From contig BFEA01000027.1 of the NCBI GenBank assembly GCA_003427395.1, forward strand, positions 2,922,979 to 2,961,582: 38,604 bases of DNA, read 5' to 3'. Origin of the DNA: Chara braunii (taxonomy: Eukaryota; Streptophyta; Charophyceae; Charales; Characeae). This document shows positions 30,801-38,604 of the stretch, piece after piece. The position numbers were made by a program, and so were the translations under genes. Every line of letters starts with the position of its first letter. Positions within the stretch are counted from its first letter, which is position 1. The notes under the pieces are model-generated. The model saw only the letters and a program-made list of their open reading frames with translations. It made no database searches and was not told the DNA's origin.

Positions 30801-31380
30801 ATGGATCTTTCGTTAGAACATGGGAAGCTACACTACCACCTCAATGCGCCATGTTCTCGCGGATCCACTGTTCGACTTTCGGTTCACCCCGCATCGCCAC
30901 TTCTTTAAGGTAGGTGTCCGCTCTCCCTCCCTCTCTTGTACGTGGCACTTGACGTCCGCTAGTTGTCTAAATCGTGCACTCTCTTTTCGATGTTCGATCG
31001 CTACCTCTGGCAAGGCGAGATTGGATTTTCTGCCATAATCATGGAGAACTCATACGCATATTAGGAAAACACATTTTACTAGAGTACGACTATGTACATC
31101 GCTCCTTAGGGTAAGTCTAAGCAAGAAATGAATCTTTCTCTAAAACATGAGAAGATACATCACATATATTTGCCTATAGTTGCGCCCGTATCTGGGCAAC
31201 CTGAATATGAATGTTCCACTAAAACGACTAGGTACATCGCTCATTGGGGTAAGTCTAAGAAAGAAATGAATCTTTCCCTAAAACACAAGAAGATACATCA
31301 CATATAAATTTGCCTATTGCTGCGCCTGTATCTGGGCAAACTAAATATGAATCTTCCACTAGAACATGGAAAGATGCATC
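30801..31380 (-). repeat. Dispersed hairpin motif in Z, with a 137-bp tandem pair
   Basis: The 'ATGAATCTT.C.CTA.AACA' motif occurs near 30801, 31129, 31265 and 31346. Two tandem units of 137 bp begin with 'cgacta.gtacatcgctc' at 31088 and 31225, each containing one motif and 'cgcc.gtatctgggcaa'. Neighbouring sequence (30870-30900) matches X 4045-4080 in reverse complement. Confidence 0.7.
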
Positions 31381-32489
31381 GTACCTTATAGCGGCACATC
31401 GTGCTTCCTCGCGCAGCCTCTATATCCTGTAGCGACCAAACCATGACTCCAAACCGAAATTCGCCACTAACAATCGGTTCGCCATACTCCGAAACCCTAG
31501 GTTCGGCTTCTCCCTTGCCTAATTTTGATAAGAGGCAAGTGTGGTTTGAGTCTTTTACTCCGCCATGCACTCACATTTCTCTCCTCGCCTCCTTCCCGCA
31601 CTCCATTTTTCCTTTAGCTCCTACTCTTCTCCCTTAGCACCAAAACTAACCTCACAATCGTGGTCGCCGACATCCCAAACTCCAATCTGTCATTTCACCT
31701 CCCTTGATTATATCGAGAACCGGAGGGGATGTCGATTCCTCAATTTCTGCCATATCCGCTCTTGTCAACTTCGTTACTTTCATCCGAACGCCTCTGGCGC
31801 AGATCTGCGTCCAGGCCCATTCCCTTCTTAATAAATGCAGTCTCCGACACTCCTTAGTACCACAACTCATCGAGCAAGCGCTTCTACCCTTCAAACTTCT
31901 GAGAGTGCCGACTGCCCGACTAGTCTTTCGCCTTCATACAAAAATCCGACAAATGATTGGCACGTTCGCATAGCTGCGTCCCTCCACCAAACCGCTTTTC
32001 CGACTTTGCCCTTACTGCGACCAAGTTCTCATTTGTATCGTTAGTTCAGAGCAGCGGAGTATTCGACCACTCCCTATCGCCTGGAAGTAGGTAGCGGCAG
32101 TGAGAATGACCGTCTTTTCTCAATCGCTTAGCGCCCACACTTTTATTTAGCGCAACCTAACACTCTTTGTCAGCGAACAACTTTCTATTCTCAAGATGAG
32201 CTCGAACAATCATCCTAACTATCGACCCTTTTTCCTTTATACCCTTTAAACTGGGTAAGCTACACGCCCGCATCTTTGAGCGAGAAAGGAAGACCGCAAG
32301 AGTCAATGTGGACATACTTTCACTAGTATCCTCTCGACTGTATCTGACAATTATTGTGGTCGTCCCCTGATGAAAACTAATCGCGGCCCCATTCAAAGTC
32401 ACGATAGAAAGGACGACGACCTTTGAGTATCATCATTGAGTTGATCGGCCTCAGGCAATTCATAAATATCTGGTTTATTCATCTACAAC
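31381..32489 (-). other. Z interior, no gene seen
   Basis: No repeat or coding feature that I can support; frames of up to about 90 codons on both strands look random. Confidence 0.45.
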
Positions 32490-32560
32490 CATCATCAGGA
32501 TCTGAACTCTGGTTTGTACTTCAACAATTCGGGTGTAGCAACTGAGCTAGGCTCTTGGGT
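32490..32560 (-). repeat. tRNA-like Pol III promoter, possible SINE head
   Basis: On the minus strand TAGCTCAGTTG (32549-32539) fits the tRNA A box and GTTCAGATCC (32507-32498) the B box. The starts are 42 bp apart, as in real tRNAs. The acceptor and anticodon stems do not fold cleanly, so it is not a functional tRNA. A poly-A run on the plus strand (32592-32617) lies upstream on the minus strand, not where a SINE tail would be. A tRNA-derived SINE remnant is the best guess. Confidence 0.45.
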
Positions 32561-32591
32561 TCCATGCTGGAACCAGACCCGATGCCGGGAC

Positions 32592-32617
32592 AAAAAAAAA
32601 AAAAAAAAAAAAAAAAA
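32592..32617 (+). repeat. Poly-A tract
   Basis: 26 consecutive A residues; possibly a retroposon tail in the plus orientation. Confidence 0.85.
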
Positions 32618-33604
32618 CACCCTAAAATAAAACGAAATACAATCAGGACAAAAGGAACTGGTCGAGCAGGGAAAAAGGAGAGGAACCCGTTGGTTCCCCG
32701 TTGGTCCTGCTCGCCAGGCCCGCGATCGGACTCTGTGGCAAAACTAAGGGGAATAGTCTTGTGGGACCCTCAACCCCTTGTTTCCTTGCAAGATGTTCCT
32801 CCGCTCCTTCGTTGTCGGGTGCTGGCTTCGATACCTGAAACTGCAGGCTGAAAGTTTTATGTGATAACCAATAGTGTTAGGCCCAAGGCTGATCCTATTG
32901 GGCGCAGATCTCTATATGAAGAATTGCTGCGTCATGCCTAGGCATGCGAATTGCACCAAAAATCGTACTTTTGCTCCGTCGACCACTTTTCTAACTGTTA
33001 CACACTGTACTTACCATTTGGAGGGCCGATTCTATCCACAACTTGCTACGTCCTTGACCATGTTGTACTGCAGTTGGGGATTCTGGTCCCTTTAATTGGC
33101 CATTATCCCAAGGAAAACTGTGGATATCGGAATAACCCCGGTTTTCGTCCATACTACATCTTACTCATGCCGACCTTTCCAGAACCACCAGCAGCTTCTA
33201 GCGTTGACCAACAAGGTAAATCCTAGGAACTCTTGCACTTTGCACAACACCCTAATGTCGTCTCAGATAAGTCAAAAGATTCTAACAACTAAATCCTAAC
33301 GTTGGTCACCGACTGTCAGTCTCAATGTAATTTCACTCAGTGCGTGTGCAATGCCTATCCAACATCATGCCTTTTTCTAACTTGCGCTACCAGGCGAGGG
33401 TATCGCTCACACATCTCACTCACATTATATAAACGCTCGCCTAGAGACATATGCGTGCCCTTAAAGTGCACGCCCACGCACTCCCTAATCAGATCAAATG
33501 CACGTGTCATTCCCAATGCCTAAGAGTTGGTTATGGCCATGCAGAAATGTGACACTTTCTCAAATATTGTAAAAAATACACCTTCTGTGAGATGCAAAAA
33601 TGTG
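32618..33604 (-). other. Z 5' region, no gene seen
   Basis: Mixed-composition sequence running up to the palindromic Z start. No conserved open frame. Confidence 0.45.
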
Positions 33605-33638
33605 CACAAATACCCTTGTAAGGGTATTTGGGCCGACA
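33605..33638 (-). repeat. Palindromic LTR start motif (Z)
   Basis: CAAATACCCTTGTAAGGGTATTTG, the most perfect of the set, followed by GGCCGACA. It reads TGTCGGCC then the palindrome on the minus strand. Confidence 0.7.
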
Positions 33639-34031
33639 CCGTCCAAAATATAGGGTGACCCGGGCGGACCGGCTAGTAGCCTAGTTTATTTATTTTATTT
33701 ATTTATTTATTTTATTTTATTTATTTTATTTATCAAAATAGACTCGGGTTCTCCCGTTAAATACAAAAGACCCGCGAACTTGATAAACCTTTGAAAAAAA
33801 AGGTGGCGACGCACATTATCGACTGAGGCAAGGAAAATGTTATATCCCTGTTACCTTACATTTGGCAAATGGGGATCGCGGCTCAGGGCCCAACGGCTAC
33901 TCATCTTTGACAGACCCACGATCTGAGTATGTGTGCCTAAATTCTGGTCGCGTCGAGCATGGGTGAGAGTGGCTATGGCCTGCCGTAATAGATTACACGA
34001 CTATAAACCTAAGTACATCCAATTCGTCTAG
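33639..34031. other. Degraded sequence with TTTA repeats
   Basis: A (TTTA)-rich tract runs about 33684-33735. Upstream 'cggaccggctagtagcctag' resembles X' 19290-19310. No gene. Confidence 0.4.
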
Positions 34032-34378
34032 AGGTGGGAACGGGAAACAGAAGAGGAACCTATGGTTACGAATATCCTAGATTATAGTCGCTATAATTAT
34101 GAGGCTAAATTAGAAATAAACGTGGAAGGGGCTAGAGAGGAGGAGATGAGGATGGATCGGAAATTGCAGGCTGCGGTTACAGAAGCCAAGAAACAGGGCA
34201 AATGAAGATGCAGAAGGGATGGTGCAACGATGGAGGTGCAAGTGACAATCTCGTATAACGAGACGGAGACCTCTACTGGGACCACGGAACGGGAACAACA
34301 GGAATTGGACCGAGATTCAGAGGTTGAGTTTGAGGTCACTGATGTAGAGACCTAGTATTGGCATGGACTGGATCAGTT
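34032..34378 (+). pseudogene. Decayed, possibly retroelement-derived reading frame
   Basis: One frame (34032-34355) is open except for TGA at 34203-34205. It encodes a highly charged sequence, including LEINVEGAREEEMRMDRKLQ and SEVEFEVTDVET. Directly after it, in the next frame, come the residues IGMDWI (34357-34374), resembling the GMDWL motif that follows the aspartic protease in many LTR-retroelement polyproteins. Composition argues for former coding sequence; assignment to pol is tentative and no catalytic motif remains. Confidence 0.3.
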
Positions 34379-36965
34379 AAGGACATTTCATGGCATAATA
34401 TTACCCGAGCCGATGCGCATTTCGTAGAGCGGAACTGTGACTTTTTACTCTCGTGACGGTTGATTTCAATTATGCTTTCTTGAGATTTACTTTTCCTGCT
34501 ACTGCGAGCTCGATCCCTGTCACAGTGAGATAGAAGTGAGGGACAGAGAGTGATATGATGCGTTAACGATGTGCGGGAGCTTGGGAAGTCATACATTTTG
34601 AGACGGAGACACGACTTTTCATGGGGTTTAGGCGTGAACCTCTTTGTTGATGTCACCACCTTCCATGCGTAATCAATATCACTCTCCATCATTGTGCGGG
34701 GACTAGCGAGAAAGAAACATTAACTGAAGTCAGACCTCAAAGAGGGGACCACGTGTGACTCGAAAAAAAGATGTGTGAGTGTATGCTTCACTGTTGACGT
34801 CACTACCTCCTATAGAGCTCAAGACAGGTACGGACAATTGACGAGTGTCACGGTCTGGCGTAGTAGGGAATAAAACAAGGGACAATATTCGAGGGGGAGA
34901 GAGAGCAACGAGGACGTGAGTGTACTAGTGACTCTTGCTAACTTGCAAGGTACTAGTGGTTTTCGCAAACTTGCAGGGTGCGGGCGGATCATGATGAGAA
35001 GGGGGGAGAATCAACACTCACTGAATTAGTGGTATGCTTTCGATTAACATGTGGCACTCAACATTACATCTTAATTATAGTGAGACAGAAAAAAACGAGT
35101 GAACGAGATATCAGTGACAGAGGGGACGCAGTGTACTAGTACTGTTAGGCGCGAACTTTCTGAGTGCATCGATACCGTCATTCGTGTTGCGCTTATGTCC
35201 TCTTCAACTTCGACAAACGAATTGAGACTGACATGTCGTACTAAGTACTGACGACATGCAAAAGTGGCGCAATAGCTTTGTGAAGAATCTACTTAGCTAG
35301 ATTGAAAAACGAAAACGCGGTACAGTCCGTACTATATATGAACGAGAAAAGGGGTACTGTTCGAATCAGATATGCGAGAGACTTCATTCAAGGGTTTTAT
35401 GTTGCAGCTGTCGGCCGAGCAGACTCTATGCTTTCAGCTCGACCTGTGTTATTTGACGTGTCTCACTTACAACCGTCATGACTTATTGCTAGTGAACATA
35501 TATGTGAACGTACAAAGACTTTGTCCAGTAACGTCGACACTGGTTTCGTTTGGTGGCGACAAAGCTTTAATACTAAGTTTTGAGCAACAAATGGACTCGA
35601 GTTCAGGCAACTGAAAAATACTCACTTATGCATTATGTCGATCGAGAAGAATTGCTACACAAAACCACATGATCTCCTGTCTGAGAAAACTTGATTAATA
35701 AGTGCACATTTATCAAAGGATTTTGATATTTGCTTTGAGTGGCATGTGAACGAGTCAATCAGATAAAAATTCACTCTCTCATATCTTACGCGTGCTCACC
35801 TTGGACTTACCTTGATGGGAGGGTTACTTTACCCTAGTCGGTTTTATTTTACTATTAAAAGGATTTATCGACCATCACCTTCCTCACAAAGGTACTTACG
35901 TGTTCTCTCGCTTGATAAAAGGCTGATGAACTAGCACTAACACTCTGATTGAGTTTGGCGAGTTTGATGATAAGTATTAAACCCTTCACACTTACCAATC
36001 TAGCTTACTAATCAGAATACTAGAGCAAGTCGTCGTTTCATCTTGAGTGAGAGGTTGACCTCATGAGAAAAATAAAATATTCAAAGTCTTCCTATTTGCT
36101 TTCCTAATTTACAAATATCAATTGATGGGCAAGAGGAAGGTTGTTATGAGGAAAGTTGTACATCTTCTCGTTAAGTTTTTGCTTGATGGGGATTAACTAT
36201 AAGAGGTTGTAACGATAATGGTCATACTACAATCTATTATCTGAACTTCAGTCATTCATTCCTCCTAAAATTGCGTTATGATTATTACATGTGGGCACCA
36301 TTTATAAATCGTTGGAACTGTGTTAATAAACTGTTTGGCGGGGGAGGGCGAGGTCACGTGGTCCACAAAGAGTGAAAGAATTCAATGTTGATCACAAATG
36401 TCATAGACATAATATATTGTGTTCAATTGTTGGTCTATTTGTTGAAAACATGTCGAAAAGTTGTTGAAAGAATATTTGATCAATTATTAAACATTACACT
36501 TTTCGTTGGGAAAAAAATCATTTTTGACGTTCGGGTTATACAATGGTGTGGTTTCTTCTCATGTGAGTACAACACTTTTATCTGTGGCTAATGGGAATGC
36601 AACAAAACAACACACATCTTTATGGAAGAATGAGAATCCGACTGATCCTCGTCATTAAGCATGTCACGATACATAGGGTCGTTGTACGTGTAGAAAAATA
36701 TGATAGACACCGGACATTTTCACATAGATCATGACCTGCAGAAGAAGGAAATCAATGGCGCAGTACAAGAATTACAAAACCTTCGCTAACTCACCTCTAT
36801 TCGCCAGTGTACCAGGATACACTGTGTTTTCGTGTTTGTCAATCTTTTGAGTTTTCGCCTACTCCTATAATATAGTAGACAGAAGAATGTGGCATGAGCG
36901 GTTTGCTTTTAGTGAAAATAGATTGAATGCATGAAGGGACACGCATTACCTAACCTTTTCCCCCC
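34379..36965. other. Intergenic stretch, no gene seen
   Basis: AT-rich and non-repetitive at large scale. Weak internal similarity exists between about 34500-34640 and 35070-35170 ('gtgagaca.a', 'gggacag', 'aggcg.gaac.t'). Open frames (for example 35372-35614 and 36385-36591) show no recognisable domain. Confidence 0.45.
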
Positions 36966-37560
36966 CTTTTCTGGCTTGCGGGAATTCATTTAACGAATGA
37001 ATGCTTGCAGGAGCCTCAACAATATGATTTGCTGCCCTGCAACAAGCAGGGTTGACAAGTGTTTGACATAATTTGTCCAACATGTCAGTTCGAGACATAG
37101 TAGCTAACCTTACAAGTATGACAACCAATAACCGTTGGATAATGTTTGCAAGACAGATCTTTTCATATTTTTACTATACACAATTGTCTATGCGATTATT
37201 ACGTCGAAGTAGTTGAAACAATACCCTTCTGGCTTATGGTAATTCATTGTACTATACCTTCCTCGAATCCCTTTTTGGCTTGCGGTAGTGTTATACTACG
37301 AATGGACACATGAGGGAGCCTTAACAATATGGTTTGCTGCTCTGCTACAAGTAGGGTTGACTAGTGACTGACACAATTTATCCAACATCTCAGTTTGGGA
37401 CATGAAGTGACACGCAGTGGCCAACCTTGCACGTCCGACAACCAATAATGTTTGCAGGTTGTGGGTAATGTTTGTCAATCAAATTTTTTCATGTTTTTTG
37501 TGTATGCATTGTCTATATGATCATTACGCTGAAGTAGTTGAAACGATCCTTGTGCTTTCT
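36966..37560 (+). repeat. Tandem duplication, period about 304 bp
   Basis: Two diverged copies start at 36966 and 37270, sharing 'tggcttgcgg', 'gagcct.aacaatatg.tttgctgc', 'agggttgac', 'gacaaccaata' and 'gaagtagttgaaac'. No coding frame is shared. Confidence 0.8.
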
Positions 37561-37600
37561 TCGATGAACTTTTTTCTTGTGCAAAAGGTCAAAGTTTATG

Positions 37601-38208
37601 TGGCAGCAATAACCCGTACAGGAAAAAACTATTTTTTAGTTATTTTTTAAAGGATAATTTACGAAATACACCTATAAGTTGAGATATATGTCAAAATGCC
37701 ACTAAAGTTATGGCTAGAGCGAAATACCCCTTCGGCATGAAAAATGTTTTGTTAACAGAAAGAGGTATTAGGTGAGAACTGAGACAAGTGGATGCAAAGT
37801 TTTTGTATAGGGAAAGTTTTTCCTATCACGTATCTGACACCAATGGACCTTCCGAAAATTTGTGATGCAGTGGGGATCACTGGCGCCTACGATTTGGGTT
37901 TGGCGGAAACTTTCCTGACGCAAAGCTACGACTAGGCGGTGCGATTCAGCTTTTAGCTACGTCGCTTGCTCCTTTTTCGAGTTTGGGTGATACGGTTTAA
38001 CCCTGCAATTAAAATAAAATTGTTTTTTACTATTTTAGGTGTGTGGCGGTGATAGCCCCTACAGGAGAACGCTAGTTTTTATTTTATTTTTTATAAGAGA
38101 TAATTTTGAAAATACCCCTATAAGTTGAGATATATGCCAAAATGCCGCTAAAAGATGTGGCTTGAGCAAAATACCCCTTTGACACAAAAAAATGTTTTGC
38201 GAAATGCC
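37601..38208 (+). repeat. Direct repeat pair, period about 443 bp
   Basis: Segments at 37601-37752 and 38044-38208 share 'acaggagaa', 'cctataagttgagatatatg.caaaatgcc' and 'aaaatgttttg'. The DNA between them (37753-38043) holds no supported gene. Confidence 0.8.
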
Positions 38209-38540
38209 CTTGGCGTCAGTTGGACCCGCCATCTTTGCAAAATACCCCTACCGGGTACTGTTCATCCTTGCAAAGTACCCCTACCAAATACTGTCTATCT
38301 TTGCAAAACGGCCCGGTACTTGCCAACTTTTTATAAGGCCTATTTATTTATGTTTTACCTCTATTGACCATGCTCATCTTTGCATTTTGCCCCTATTTGT
38401 TGCCTAAAAAAAAACGTGCGTTGACGAGAAGGCATGACTATTATGACTGTAATTGTTTTGAGCAACTTCCTGTCTAGATACACAGATAATGGAAGTGCAT
38501 TCTATTTGAGGGGAAGGCACGATTGTTTTACCAGTTGTGA
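38209..38540 (+). repeat. Short 'CAAARTACCCCTAC' repeats and flank
   Basis: The motif occurs near 38240, 38274 and in related form at 38131, 38170 and 38383, each preceded by 'tttg'. Beyond 38400 nothing is seen until the microsatellite. Confidence 0.55.
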
Positions 38541-38569
38541 TGTGTGTGTGTGTGCGTGCGTGTGTGTGT

Positions 38570-38604
<35 letters not shown>
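38541..38604 (+). repeat. (TG)n microsatellite at the window end
   Basis: TG repeats with two CGTGCG and one TATG interruptions, running off the right edge. Confidence 0.95.

Larger units (their letters stand above)
28663..33638 (-). mobile_element. Unit Z: 5.0-kb LTR-type unit, minus strand
   Basis: On the minus strand it starts at 33638 with TGTCGGCCCAAATACCC and its palindrome, and ends at 28663 with GTTCGATA (a GACA to GATA change). The final 70 bp match the ends of X and E-left (127-200). It shares the X-specific segment 5460-5680 (as 29465-29655), the CTAGAAC hairpin motif and the CAACTTAG array. It splits the gag-pol reading frame of the E-right element. The flanks CACC and CCGT do not match, so there is no visible target duplication and later rearrangement is likely. 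Confidence 0.65.

Noticed and set aside
33811-33832. Possible PBS GGTGGCGACGCACATT after a poly-A stretch
   Set aside because: No LTR end (CA) precedes it and no paired LTR is visible; the similarity to TGGCGACTC-type sites is short.
34336-34692. 118-codon minus-strand open frame
   Set aside because: It overlaps no conserved region and shows no motif; consistent with chance in a low-stop stretch.

Overview
The window is repeat-dominated nuclear DNA from a eukaryote, most likely of the plant lineage. Supporting observations are a Ty3/gypsy-type gag with a CCHC zinc knuckle, a primer-binding site resembling the plant tRNA-Asp type, many (GA)n/(CA)n tracts and AT-rich intergenic DNA. A streptophyte (charophyte- or bryophyte-grade) origin is my guess from the style of the gag and the giant LTRs; the sequence does not prove it. 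I see no intact host gene, rRNA or functional tRNA.

The layout is a nest of unusually long LTR-type units that share their termini (TGTC....CAAATACCC at the start, ...CTCGACA at the end) but differ in the middle. E-left (127-13559, minus strand) and E-right (14345-26665, plus strand) are related LTRs lying head to head around a 785-bp spacer (13560-14344). They form an imperfect inverted repeat with arms of about 6.5 and 7.0 kb once insertions are subtracted. E-left is split by unit X (1836-8762, plus strand, 4-bp target duplication ACGT). E-right is split by a shorter relative, X' (18829-24114, plus strand, target duplication GCGG), and also by a 513-bp hAT-like miniature element (17959-18471, perfect 8-bp target duplication). 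Each arm keeps the empty site for the other arm's insertions, so the order of events can be read directly.

E-right behaves as a 5' LTR. It is followed by a PBS (26668-26685), a leader, and a degraded gag gene (26905-28455, one in-frame stop) with a zinc knuckle. A frame-shifted continuation (28509-28662) is cut by another minus-strand LTR-type unit, Z (28663-33638), which is related to X. From 33639 to the end there is a heavily decayed retroelement-like stretch and then low-coding intergenic DNA with two local duplications and a terminal (GT)n tract.

The most interesting biology is inside the LTRs. Both E copies carry the same decayed protein-coding gene of about 350 codons, in the sense orientation, with no domain I recognise. 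X, X' and Z carry several families of repeated short hairpins whose stems vary while staying complementary. A technical warning also applies: a complete Tn5/Nextera mate-pair junction adapter sits inside the (GA)n tract at 3937-3974, so the assembly is artefactual there. N runs also interrupt simple repeats at 11697-11698 and 15882-15886.
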